From positions 1-64,000 of the forward strand of contig JAYMTL010000011.1 of assembly GCA_036897445.1 (NCBI GenBank): a DNA stretch of 64,000 nucleotides. The letters run 5' to 3'. Numbering within the stretch: position 1 is the first letter of the stretch; each line of letters begins with the position of its first letter. The notes under the pieces were generated by a model that did no database searches, was not told the origin of the DNA, and saw only the letters and a list, made by a program, of their open reading frames with translations. This document shows positions 45,234-56,400 of the stretch, piece by piece. Both the position numbers and the translations under genes were made by a program. Source of the stretch: Pelargonium tetragonum. Lineage: Eukaryota > Streptophyta > Magnoliopsida > Geraniales > Geraniaceae.

Positions 45234-47360
45234 ATCATGCTATCTTTACGAAACTAGATACTTTCTTTTTTCTAGTAAATTTCAAAAATTGAAATAAAAT
45301 TGACCAACTAGAATAGTCAAGGATTCCATCTAACTAGTTCAAAAACATAGCAAAGTTTGTCTTCTAATAAAATAGTAGGGATTAGTCTCGTTTAGTAAGT
45401 AAAGGGTAGTTGATCTATTCTTAGAAAGACATATAAACCCTTTCTTTTTATGGCACCGGTAAGTACCATTACTTAGGACATTGGAGTTTACGGTATAAGA
45501 TGTAACCTTTTATTCTAACAAATCCGAGAGAATCCTATGTTAATGACCTGGGATAACAAAAGAGCGTACTTCGCATTTTCTTTTTATTAGAGAATCTTGT
45601 TATTATCCCGACGTGAGGAAAATACAGCTTTATGCCATATCCTGGTATATTACAGTATATAAAGTCAAAGAGCCCCCCACAAAGAATTGAATCTAGTAGT
45701 GTAGTCAGCTTGAAACGATGAGATAAATGAAATCGGGCTAAAGAGCGAAGCAAAGAGACAAAAGACCCTATATTTATCATAGAACTTCCTTGTTACATTC
45801 GGTGAAAATGAAAAAGAATTTAGGGCAGTTACAAAATGATAGGAAAGTGCTATATTAATTAAACTGAAAGAATTTTCTAAAAATATACCATAAACATAAA
45901 TGTAAGCGTTTAGGGTTATATATATAACCTTATTTTTTCATATATTAGCAAACCCTTCTTTAGTTTACAAATTTTTTATTTACGGAATTCTCCCTCTCAA
46001 GCATTTTTATTAACCACAAATAAAGCCCAAGGAATGGGGTTTCTACAACCAGCTATTCTTGCCCTAATAGATAGAGCTCAAAAGAGGTTTTGCTCTTTCA
46101 AAGTTTCGCCCTAAATTAGGCAATTATAAACAGAAAGCTCTAAGCTTGTGTTATTATAGAATACGGAATTTTTATGTAAATTTCTCATTTTTTAGTAAGA
46201 GTTATGCAGTATACCTATATGTTACGAGAATTTAGGATCTTATTCCGTTCCAAAGCAGTTTTTGACTTTAAGCAGAGTAAAATGTAAACAACTCAAATCT
46301 TTCAAGTTATGAAGTTGTAAACAAAAGGGCTCTCTCGGCTTACAAGTAAGATTTTCTAACTGGAATCTCAAAGCTGAGTATGCGAAATTTCTTATATGAA
46401 GTGAGGTGAACTCGCCTGAATAGCCAAAATCTTTCTTACAAAGAACTCCCTTAGACTCGACTGCTTTATAAGGGAAGTCAAATTGTGTTACCTGATCAGA
46501 CTCAATTATGACTCTTAGGACGGGGGTCAATGCAAGAATCAGCATCCGTCAAAAATCAATCTACATAGGTATACACGAAATTGTAGTCTAGATAGAAGCT
46601 CTTCTTACTCTTTAAAAGGGCCCGCTTACCCTATCTAGGTTTCCTCGCAACTTTCTTATACTAGTACTAGAGAGTCCAGTGTAAGAGCCTCTTATAAGCC
46701 AAAACCGAAGTTTGCTTAACTCAAATAATAAGCTCTCAAAAGGAAAAGGTGAAAGCTCTAGGCCTTACTTTACAGACTAAAATAAACTTTGCGTTTCAAA
46801 AACACGTGCAACATGAACTCTTAATAAAAACTAAAAATGAAGTAGCCGAAAGGAGTTCCTTATTCCTACACGGATTCTATAATGTTAATTGAAAAGGGCA
46901 GGGTTTTACTAGCTATTATTAAAAGTATCCGCATTAAAAGGACATTCTATATTGATATTGGACAAAAAAAGAGGTTTCACTTTATAAGAATATGCTGTTG
47001 TCAAAAGCTCCGATGACTGAGTTCTCTACTCTTAATATAAGAATGAAGGTCTTTCCTTCAATGAAAGGAGGACAAAGAAAAGGTAAGTAAACTGAGAGAT
47101 TTTCAGATTACTCGATTTGCAGGCTTCATAACCTTGAACTAAAGCATGTCATATTCAATTATAGGAGTTGAACTGGCCTTACCCCCACTTAAGTGGTCGA
47201 GGGCACTCCTCTAGATTTTTTGCGGATGATCCTAAAAAAGGAGCTTTATTTAGATTTTGATTTGTTCTATTCCTTTTTCTTAGTTTTGTGTTTGATTAAA
47301 ATTCGTCTCAGTAAAAGTGGAGCCCTTGGAAAAGCCTGTGACGGAATTTGGTTGGATAGA

Positions 47361-47369
47361 CCCCCCCCC
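47361..47369. repeat. C9 homopolymer
   Basis: Nine C in a row, unusual in a 36% GC window. Length here is prone to sequencing or replication slippage. Confidence 0.9.
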
Positions 47370-48378
47370 GTACTTAACTTATAGGCGGATACTACGAAAT
47401 TTACTCAAGTTACAAGGAGAATAGGATATCTCACATTACGTATGATAAGTCTATATCCTTATAAAGGACTAACCCACCCCGCGTAAAAGGTTTAATCGAT
47501 AGAAAAATCTTTATTAAGGTAGGCGTTCGTAAAGAATTAAAAAACTTTCTAAGGCCTTTTTTTCATATGATCTGGAGTTAAGGCATCCTCATTTAATTGA
47601 TTTTTTCAGCCTGCAGCTTTTTATACATAAAAAATTACAAACTATTCAATAAAAGGTTTCCTACTAAAGTAGAAGAATTCTATCCTGGACTGGATACTTT
47701 GAATACGGATAAGGCACACGACCCTCTAATATGTGTAAACCCTGTAAACGCTGAAGATAGCTAGACTACTGTAGCTGCTGTTATTTGGAATTTAGTCGAG
47801 TAGTTAAGAAATTTTCCCTTAAGCTTGAGGGGTTCCCCTGCTGTTTCTATTAGATTTGATACATGCTCAGACTTTCGATAGAATTCTCTTTATATAGAAA
47901 GTTGTGAAGTATACAAAAAGCGAGAGTAAATAAAATCAAGGTTTTTTAGGTGTAGTTTTAACTCAGGATTCGCTTTAGGACATACGTATGATATTACTTA
48001 AGGGTGAGCTATTACACTTATCTCTTGGCTTCAATTCCTTAGTCAAACTTAATAAAAGTCCATAGTATAGTAATTCTAAAATCTTGCAAAGCACCACACA
48101 GACAAGTAAAGTAAGGACTTTTCGATCTCAATAAATCTTACCTTTTGTTTAAAGTTTCTTTTTCTTCACAGCATTCTACTATATTCTTTATTAGGTCGAG
48201 GCAGCTAGGGACTTTCTTTAAATATGCCTTTATTTAAGGGCTTTTGAACTCTGTTATTCAGGAAGCTTCGGTCTAATTTACGAAGTGGACTCCTGAATTC
48301 AACTTTGATTTTTTGTAAACACAGCTATAAAATTCTTTTTGATTTAAAGGAAATTTTGACTCCTAAATTCTTGTATAC

Positions 48379-48400
48379 CAAATTCGCAGGATTTGAACCT
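48379..48400 (-). pseudogene. isolated tRNA T-arm and acceptor end
   Basis: The minus strand has AGGTTCAAATCCTGC then GAATTTG, as at the 3' end of a tRNA. No 5' acceptor, D-arm or anticodon arm lies at the right distance. Confidence 0.25.
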
Positions 48401-48524
48401 AAACTTCTTTTGGATTAGGTTCTTATTTGAGTTAGGGAGGGCTTTTTCTAAGTATAGTTTAAGCAAAGCAATTCAAAATTAGGGATACAGTAGAATGAGA
48501 AAGGGTGGTAATTTGGTAAGATAT

Positions 48525-48865
48525 AAAAACCCCCCTTACGAGCTACTCCAACAGCAGATAAAGAGCACTCTAGATAAGAACATTGACATTGTTTGGTTTC
48601 ATGCCTAATCGGTTTTCTTTCTTATTTTTGCCTGGAAAGTCTTATAAAGAGGGGTTGCTCTTTCTTCTTCTACTGCTTTTACTAATCTAGTTAACAAGAC
48701 TAAAGAAACATAGTATAAACCTGTGGTCTACAGTCCAAATAGGGAAACTACTCGATACATCAACACCATAAAAACGTCATTCTAGATAAGGGTTTGGCGT
48801 TGTTTGCTTTGATCCCTAAAAGTTTTCTTTCTTAGATTTGATAGGAAAGCTTTTTATCTTCCTTC
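48525..48865. repeat. diverged direct duplication, offset 212 bases
   Basis: TCTAGATAAG at 48569 and 48781 starts two related stretches. The first continues ACATTGTTTGG, CCTAATCGGTTTTCTTTCTTA, TGGAAAG. The second continues GCGTTGTTTGC, CCTAAAAGTTTTCTTTCTTA, AGGAAAG. Weak similarity (CTACTCCAACA/CTACTCGATACA) extends to the left of each. Confidence 0.6.
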
Positions 48866-49975
48866 AATTATAATCTAAGTGGGACTCTCTTAGGGGTTCC
48901 TTAGGCTTTGGGTGTTTTCTAAGTTACACTTCTTTATATGTATGTAAGAGATTCTTGTATTAGCTTTTTCAGTAAGCTGGTTTTTCTTTGTGCTGTTAAA
49001 GAAAGAAAGTAGGGTGGGATTGTTTCTAGTTTGACAGGATTTCTGATACTATATTAGATTAAAGTAATTGAAGTAGTTTCTGGATAAGCGAATAAGTAAG
49101 GTTGTTTCCCTAAAAGGACCCCTTTCCGTTTCATGGGAATAAGAAAAGGGTTTCCAGTAGTAGCACAAAGGTATGAATCTAGGGTCCTCTCGGCAAGTGA
49201 CAAGAAATTCCGTAAATAAGATGAAGTGGGATTGAGCAATAAAGTCAAATATGAAAATTATAGTCTTTCCCAGTCTGACCCTTTTGTTGGATTAGAGCCT
49301 GCTACTTTCCTAAGATGTCCGGATTCCTGCTGATAAGCTGATAAACTGATAAGAATCAATTTGCAAATTTTGTTTAGCACGAGGGAACTTCTAAAAGAAG
49401 TCTAGCTTGAAGTACTAGAAAAGTTATCCCGTAAAGTTTTCTTAGATTTGTGGAGCAAGTTTTCCGGGTTGAAGGGCATATAAATATAAAAAAGGTTCTG
49501 TATACCCGGATGCCAGAAAGAAAACACAGGTTGGTATTGGTTATATTAAATATTCCAGCAAGTCAGAATTCTCTATAGGAGAATTGCGCTTGGAATAGTG
49601 AATACCGAGTTTTCTAAGGGTTAGGGTTTCATTTCCCGCAATAGTGGGGTTTTTACTTGATCGATAAAGAAAGGAGAGCTTTTTACTAAGAACTTACCAA
49701 TAAAGGGATCCTGGGTTCAGTACTTTCTAGTTGGTTTAGATAGAGAATTTGATACCTATAGAGAGGTTCCTTTGAAAGGTTCTATCCCGAATTCTAAAAA
49801 GGAAGAATTGCCGTTTCAAGTGATCGAATTTTTACGTAAGAGATTCCCGTATCAGTCTGTTTTAAGTTAGCAGTTCTTGTGCCGTGAAGAGGTTTCTTCA
49901 TAGATTCTTACAAGGGTATCTAGGGCATTTCCTTTTCTTTCCTTCAATAGGTTTTCCAGTTCCACTTAAACAGAA

Positions 49976-49985
49976 GGGGGGGGGG
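49976..49985. repeat. G10 homopolymer
   Basis: Ten G in a row, followed by TGG. The length should be treated as uncertain. Confidence 0.9.
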
Positions 49986-50969
49986 TGGATCTAAATAGGT
50001 TGCTCTTACTTCCGGATCTAGTTAACAAGGAAAGCTTAGGTTATAGCATAAAGCGAAGTCAATATAGGGGCCCTCGTCTCAACTGTTAGAGAGTAAATCT
50101 AAGAATTGGTAGGGGAGAGGCCCCCGAACTAAAGAGAATCCGTATTCTGGATATAATAAACTTTGACAGGATTCTACTTAATCTGTAAATTATTAAACGA
50201 GCTTTTTGTAGGAAATTCTTTCATTCAAAGTTAACGGAGTCAGTCAGCAGTTGCTTTTTGATTATAGATTTTGGAGTTCTAGAATAACAAGAGTCTAGGA
50301 TAAAGTGTTTACTATATGGAGGCTAGCCCGTGTTTTAGTTTAGATTGAATAGATTTCCGTTGTTGAAAAGTTTATATGGAGGAGGTTTTGTCAGTAAGCC
50401 AGGGAATAGAGGCAAGTCAAGGCTTGTAACCTGCTACTTGCTTAGCCAAGTTTTGTACTAGTTATAGGGTCGAGGTAAACTTTTCCACAAGCAAAGCCTT
50501 TTTGGTTTGTTTCATAGGCAGAATCCTTGTTGAAGTTTAAGAGGTTCCATAAGTGCAAAGTAAGGTTTCTAAGGGCTTTTAGTTAGAAAGGCGGTATTTC
50601 TTAGATTTAGATAGAAAAGTGGCTTTTACTGAGGTTGAGTAGAGTAGGTTTCTTATACTTACCGAGTCCCTTTTTATTGAAATCTTGAAGAGTCTCCTAA
50701 ATCAATTTATAAGCCCCTTTTGTTGAATAGGTAGAAAATGAGTTTCAGGTTTTTTGGTTTTTCATTGATAAAGAAACCTTTTCCGGAGGAGCTTTTACTA
50801 AACTAAAGTAGGGTTTTCGGGTTCCTCAGTACTTCTAGCGGGTTTCAGATTGACTTTGTGGGGTGGCTAGAGAGATTTCAAAGGTTCTACACTTTCTTTC
50901 CCTCTATTAACCTCGGATCTCCGTTAGCCGGGTTTCCGTGTGCCCTTAGATGGTTTAAGAGATTCGCAC

Positions 50970-50985
50970 AAGGTAATGTAATTAA
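50970..50985 (-). repeat. copy of the ACATTACC 16-mer, minus strand
   Basis: The + strand reads AAGGTAATGTAATTAA, the exact reverse complement of the copies at 5510 and 30479, preceded by C as expected from their following G. Confidence 0.75.
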
Positions 50986-51494
50986 GAGTTCTCCCTTTTA
51001 GTTGCTTCAAAGGGTTTTCCGCTTAACTTAAACTGAATGTTTTAAGACGGTTAACAAGGAGGGGCCCTTTCTATGTGGGATAAGCCCTTTTTAGTTTATT
51101 TGGTATCTAAGCTCTCTTGAGTTAGTTAGTGGGTTTTGAAAGGACTTTCTTTTATTAATTTCAAATTGAGAGTTTTTCTGAAATTGAAGGGTAGATTTTG
51201 AGTGAGCGGGATAACTTGTTTTTTTAGAGAATGAATAAAGAGACTCTAGGTATTGTAAATAAGAATGAAAAGGGCAATCCGTTTTCTACAAACAAAGCCG
51301 AGTCTAGTAAGCATATGTAGAGCTCTTAGAGTAATCAGGTTTTCCTGCTATAGCTATAGGGCACCCCCTTTTTTATAGGCTAATGCTTCACTAAACAAGT
51401 TGACAGGATTTTATAGATAGTTAGTTGGGGAGAAGTCAAATATGAAAATAGAAGTAGAGGCCTAGTATAGTATAATAACCTAGGGAGTGCTTTT

Positions 51495-51962
51495 CTATAT
51501 CCCAAAGAGTGATAAAGTGGGTGATCCGCATAAGATAAGAAACAGGCTAAAGGAGGAGTCTGATTGCAAACAAAGTAAATAGGGGCAAAAAGTAGAAGGT
51601 GCAGCGCTTTTTGAGATAGAACTTATTTTATTCAGAAGGGATGGCTTTGCTATCGGCTTGCTATAGCTAGTGCATTGAGTTACCAAGTATATCGTTTTGG
51701 GACTTCTCGGGTTAAGTATAAGTAAGATCGGCAGTTTACAGGCTCTCAGCGGATAATCGTTTGGCATTTGTGACGCTGTTCTATTGAACACCCAACTGGT
51801 TTTATTAGCTTTTGCTGGGAAGCCCCTGGGTTCCTGTAATTCAATTCTTAATTTTAAATGAAGTTTAGGAGTTGCTTGTTCCTTTGCTGGTATTCTGTAT
51901 CTTATAAATTCAATCTCTTTGATTGGCAAGAAAAGAATAAGACTATCACGAGGTTTTTTCAT
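51495..51962 (-). other. longest open frame (155 codons), probably not a gene
   Basis: This is the longest ATG frame of the window. The translation is rich in S, P, L, I and K, starts MKKPRDSLILFLP and ends with a hydrophobic tail, but no domain or family is recognisable. It lies on the G-poor strand of a skewed island, where stop codons are depleted. My rough chance expectation for the longest frame in 64 kb of this composition is about 130 codons. No intron, neighbour gene or start signal supports expression. Confidence 0.15.
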
Positions 51963-52440
51963 TTTATAAGGGTAGGTTTCAGTGGATACGACAGGGTTTT
52001 CTTGGGTTTATTAAGTAGATAGTAACATGTCCCTATGATTTCAAGTTTCTGATTCCTTAACCTTAAAGTCAAGACAGTAGAGAACTGTAAAAGCTAAAGT
52101 GAATGAGTTTCCTTTCCGGTAAAGGCAGGGAATGAAAAGTCTAGTCGATCTATTATGAGCCTCTTGGAACCTAGAGCAAAGTAAGAAAAAAGTAGACATT
52201 AGTTTGACTTTTCTACTACCTAGAGTCCTCTCATAACCTCCAAATGAATTGGAGGAAATCCTCTTTCTTTTGTTCGAATGGGGTAGCAAGCTAAGGAGTT
52301 TTAGAAAAGAAAGGAAACGAGCCAAGCTAGGAACTGGTATCTCCGCCGGTAAAGACAGAAACGGATTCTAATGTTCGTAAAGCACTAAGCGGATGATAGA
52401 CGGTAAAGTAAAAGAGGAGTTTTCCCTGTAGAGCCAATCT

Positions 52441-54520
52441 ACTATAAAAATGAATACCTACCAATCTAGAGTAATTAATATAGTATAACTACGATTTACG
52501 TATCTAACTCTAATAGCTACAAGAGGTATTATCCTTTCCTTTCATTTTAAATAAAGTGTTAAATAAAGTGAAAGAGAGTCTAGCTGCAATTAAAAACAAC
52601 AGAAGAAGATTAAGATGCAGAGTAAGCTACGGACTCCTAAGAAACAAGAGAAAAAGGTAGAGTAGGGGTAAACAAAATTTCTGGTCTATTTAAGAGTTTT
52701 CCTGAGAAGCTGGAGTTCTTGTTCTTGTTGATTCTAATGTAAGGTTTACTAGAGGACTTTTAAGAAAAGGGCTTAGTCACAGAAAGATTTTTTTTTACCT
52801 TAACCGCTTGCCTTTGAACAGAATTCCCTGTACAACGTTGTGTTATACACTACCGGCGATCGCCCTAACCAAAAAGATTTTAGTATATAGTTTGCATTGA
52901 CAAAAACCAGGAGGATTTTCTATTTTACTAGAGGTAAAAATGACTTGCTAATTTAGTACAGAAAATGAAAGCGTTACCTGAGTCCAGATACTGGGTGTTT
53001 TTTTAGTTGTAAAAGCTTCCCGAATCTAAAGGAACAGGACCCCTATCTAACTAAGTTTAAAGGAGTTAAGGTAAAAAGACTGAATTGAGTGTCAAGAATC
53101 TCATGGGACTTTTCGTATAAGACACAAATTTTATAAATGAAAAATCAAAAGACAGGATATCCAAGGGTCTCGAACAAGACTCACATGTTGTCTAGTATTC
53201 AAGTTTATAAACACTAAAGGAAAAAGTAAGAACAGCTAAAAATGCTTTATGCCTTTTTGCGGGTTTCTATGAGTAAAGTGGCATGCGAAGCTCTCCCCTC
53301 GAACGGGTTTTGAACTATAAGTGTTGTTTGGGCTCCTTGAGAACACCTAAAATCTTTCCCCTTTCAGTTACTCTTAGCTTACTAAATTCTAAATTTCAAA
53401 GATCCTCTAAAATTCAAAAAAAAAACTTTCTCTCTTTTTTCTTATACTTGCTCAATTGCCCACCTTTCGAGTTTTCTAGTATATAGTAAGAAAGATGTAG
53501 TATTCTTTAAGACATTCAGAATGAAAATGATAAGCTTAGGAAAGCGCTTTGAGGATTCAGGCCCTTTTACTAGGAAGCTTCTTTTGGGGGTATCCTGAAT
53601 CTTTCTTTTCTTGTAGTCTTTTTTTATCCATAATCTTTCTGCTAACCGGCAAGGTTTTAATTAAGGACTAAGCGATTCTACCTTTTACACTTTTTTGAAC
53701 GCTTATGTAACTACGAAAAGAAGTCAATCTAGGTTTTTATTTAGTTAAAGAAAAATTTTTTACGCGCTAGAACGCATTTTAACTGTCTAAGGTACGAGAA
53801 ATTTGTACATTTCTTAATTTTAGTCGACAAAAAAAATCCGTTAGTATACGCTTTTCATTCTTATTTAGTTTAGTTCCGGGCTTTGCTCTTAAGAATTGAA
53901 CCCGTTTTTCTTAGAAGAAGCTCAAAAGAAGGCTCTCTCTAAATCCAGAGCAGTACAAAAGTCTAAGTAATTCTTTAATAAAGATTAGTGTGCAATATTA
54001 ATAGAACTTCTCTTATATTATATCATAGGGTATAGGGACCGACAAAAAAGCTGTGATCCTCTGGCCGAAAGGGGGCTCTGTCTTTTTGCTTTAGCTGTAC
54101 CGCTACTCTTGAATATAAGCAAAAAGCTGGTTGCTTACGAGTAGTATATTCCAATAACTTTGAGATTTCTATTTGCTTAAGCCCCTGTATACGGTTATAC
54201 AGTCGTTATGCTTTTACTGATATGGGTCATTTTTTATAGTCAACAAGCTATTAACATAAAAAGCTAGACCTAAGCGACTCTATCCAATTAAGTCGAATCC
54301 AATATAACCAACCTTCTGCGAATGGGTTTTAACAAAAAGAAATCCGGGGGAAATCCCGCTAACATACTCAAAAATTTAGATAAACTATATCCACCGCACT
54401 TTCAAACTTAAAAGAGTCTCCTTATCCTAGAGCCCTCAAGTATACTAATGGTTTCCTTTTTATATAAGGAGGACTACACTCCTGTATCTTAGAACTCTTG
54501 CTTTGCAATAAAAAGAAGTT
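52441..54520. other. AT-rich non-coding spacer
   Basis: After a short A-rich patch (52.44-52.67 kb) sharing the word CTACAAGAGGTAT with 505-525, the sequence is balanced and AT-rich. No gene is recognisable. The 67-codon frame at 53283-53486 has no motif. The segment includes a 12-bp tandem repeat and two 10-bp palindromes, ACAACGTTGT (52832) and GGCGATCGCC (52855). Confidence 0.5.
52547..52570. repeat. 12-bp tandem duplication, two copies
   Basis: TTAAATAAAGTG occurs twice in a row, at 52547-52558 and 52559-52570, without mismatch. Confidence 0.85.
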
Positions 54521-54831
54521 CCATTTTAGTCTTTTCTTCTTCTACTTCAATTCTGCATTCTTTGATTATGATTAGGAGTGAGAGGGAAACAGTCCAATAG
54601 CAGCAGTTGGTTTTTCTTGTCTTACTCTTCTTAGTCTTTGCTTTCTTTTGTTTCATTGTTTTAGTCTTAATTGTCTTACTTTGTTTGAATTGGTTTAGTT
54701 GTACTTGTTTTAGAGTTAGATTTTTCTTCTTTTGCTTTAGATTCTGTATTCTATTCTTCTTCTCTATATGTAATGTGTGGGACGAGTAGGACTAGGCCTA
54801 ATAGGGGTAAGGGATTCTTTATTCTATTCTA

Positions 54832-55046
54832 GTAGGTATACTGGGTTTATAAGAGGTAGTAGGTTTCTTATAGTTATAGTGCGTATAGGTTGACTTCTTC
54901 TTTGTGTTTGAATTGTTTGAGTCTATATTCTATTCTTTATATATGGGTCTTAGGTATTAGACTGATTTTGAGTAGTAGGGAGAGCTCACCAGTAAAGCTA
55001 ATAGGTACATAGTATAGTAGAAGGTAGTATACTAGGTTTATAACAG
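54832..55046. repeat. pair of GTATACTGGGTTTATAA repeats
   Basis: GTAGGTATACTGGGTTTATA at 54832 and GGTAGTATACTAGGTTTATA at 55023 share the core GTATACTRGGTTTATAA. The region between is G/T-rich and unassigned. Confidence 0.55.
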
Positions 55047-55081
55047 ATAAAGTGTATACCAGTTAGTAAGAGATATCTAAG

Positions 55082-55140
55082 ATTCTAGGAGATACTCTTG
55101 TGCTATGTAGCTTGTCATTTATGAAGATAGGAACCTAATA
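55082..55140 (+). repeat. GAAGATAGAA repeat, copy 1
   Basis: ATTCTAGGAG, then ATGTAGCTTGTCATTTATGA, AGATAGGAACCTAATA. The alignment with copies at 55710 and 56255 is clear around TATGAAGATAGAA-CCT. A TACCGAG word follows about 30-45 bases later in this copy and in the third. Confidence 0.6.
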
Positions 55141-55709
55141 CCAATAAGATAGTATCCCCTTTACCGAGTCAACTTCTTAGGAGGTTGGTGTCTTGTTATA
55201 GGTTAGTGATGAGGATGAGTACACACCAGCAGATACTTATGCAGCTACTTCTTTGTTTTCATTCCTAGACTTCTTCTGACCTAAACCTAGTTGACCTAAC
55301 TGATTCTGACTTAACACACTTACTTGTCCTGTCTTCTTCGTACTCTAACTTCGTATCTTAGTTTTATGGGGAGCTTTACTACTATACCTATGTGTCTCTT
55401 CTTTGCTAGAGCTATACCTTTCTTATGAGCTATAATACTGGTACCTAGGAATTTTTTCTTTATCTTCCTTGCTATTATAGCTTTCTTCGTATGAGATATA
55501 CCTGTATTCTTTTGCTGCTTGAGTTAGGGATTCCTTTGTTGTTGCTTTGTTAGGATTAGAGGAGGTGGAAGAAGCAGGATTAGGAGAGTAGAAGTCTTAG
55601 TCGTAGTCATACCTATCTAAGCAGCTATACCTAACTTCTAAGAGAGTAGGGTAGGTACGTATAGGAGAGAGGTTTTTTTAGGATGTATAGTATTTTCTTT
55701 TGTTTCTTT

Positions 55710-55765
55710 ATTCTAGGAGCTTCAATGCGTTATGAGCTTATCGTTTATGAAGATAGAAGCCTAGA
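55710..55765 (+). repeat. GAAGATAGAA repeat, copy 2
   Basis: ATTCTAGGAGC, TTATGAGCTTATCG, TTTATGAAGATAGAAGCCTA. It aligns with copy 1 from the shared ATTCTAGGAG onwards. Confidence 0.6.
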
Positions 55766-56254
55766 AAGTATAGGATAGGTACCCTTGAATTACCTATCTT
55801 TTTTAAAGTTTGATATAAAACGCAGTACTTTCGCGAAAGATAAATACTACCTACATTGAGAAAACGGGACCTTCAACTCCTTCTCCTTCTTTGGGAAACC
55901 CTTATCTTTTGTCAGAATTCCACTAAAGTCAAAGTAAGATCACCCTAATGCAAAAGTAAGAAAATGGAATAGAATTCCCCTGAAAAAGACAAACGAAAAG
56001 TAGAAATTTGATCTTTTATAACAAGAAACTAAGCAAGTCCCCTCTACAGAAAAGGAAGAAAAACCCCTCTTGGTTTGGAATCGAAAAAATAGAATAAGTT
56101 TTTATCCTATGTGACAGGAAAAAGGGTTCCTTTTGTAGCTAGCTAGTGTCTTCTATCTATCATAGTTTGGATCTTAGTATTCGTATTCAGGTGTTATGGA
56201 AGATTGTCTAATAGGTAAATAGGAGGTTTAATAGATAGTCAAAGTTGTAGGTAT

Positions 56255-56315
56255 ATTCTTCCATGTCCTATTTGTTTATCGATACAGAAGATAGAAACCT
56301 TATACGCATAGGGTA
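56255..56315 (+). repeat. GAAGATAGAA repeat, copy 3
   Basis: ATATTCTTCCATGTCC, TTTATCGATACAGAAGATAG, AAACCTTATA, followed by CATAGGGTATAC and TCCTACCGAG. It is more diverged than the other two at its left end. Confidence 0.5.
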
Positions 56316-56400
56316 TACGTCTATCCTACCGAGAAAACTCTTTGGGAGTTTAGGAGATTGCTATAGTTTGTATGTGTATTGATACTAAACTAGCACAACC

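Larger units (their letters stand above)
42961..48400. other. AT-rich non-coding spacer with trnQ relic
   Basis: Balanced AT-rich sequence. Apart from the trnQ-like relic at 45159, no gene is recognisable. The 101-codon minus frame at 46240-46545 and the 81-codon minus frame at 45535-45780 have ordinary-looking composition but no family that I recognise, and are near chance length. A run of nine C lies at 47361-47369. Confidence 0.5.
48401..52440. other. G-rich skewed island, 4 kb
   Basis: The + strand is G-rich over about 4 kb (line 50341: 16 G, 5 C; line 49621: 17 G, 8 C). It contains the diverged duplication at 48.57/48.78 kb, a G10 run (49976) and an ACATTACC copy (50970). Because the minus strand is G-poor, stop codons are rarer there. 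This explains the 155- and 94-codon minus frames at 51495-51962 and 52041-52325 without invoking genes. Confidence 0.55.
54521..56400. other. G/T-rich zone of diverged local repeats
   Basis: This zone has its own word usage (TAGTAG, GAGCTATACC, CTTCTT) and few A-runs. Its left part is T-rich on the + strand, which gives the low-complexity 60-codon frame at 54607-54789 (mostly F, L, V, C), not a plausible gene. Related sequence recurs inside the zone at 54832/55023 and at 55082/55710/56255. Similar words appear in a small patch at 59.33-59.55 kb and near 20.5-20.9 kb. Confidence 0.5.

Noticed and set aside
46240-46545. 101-codon minus-strand frame.
   Set aside because: No recognisable domain, length within chance range, no neighbours or signals.
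54607-54789. 60-codon frame rich in F, L, V and C, resembling a membrane peptide.
   Set aside because: The sequence follows directly from T/G-rich low-complexity DNA. It is short and isolated.
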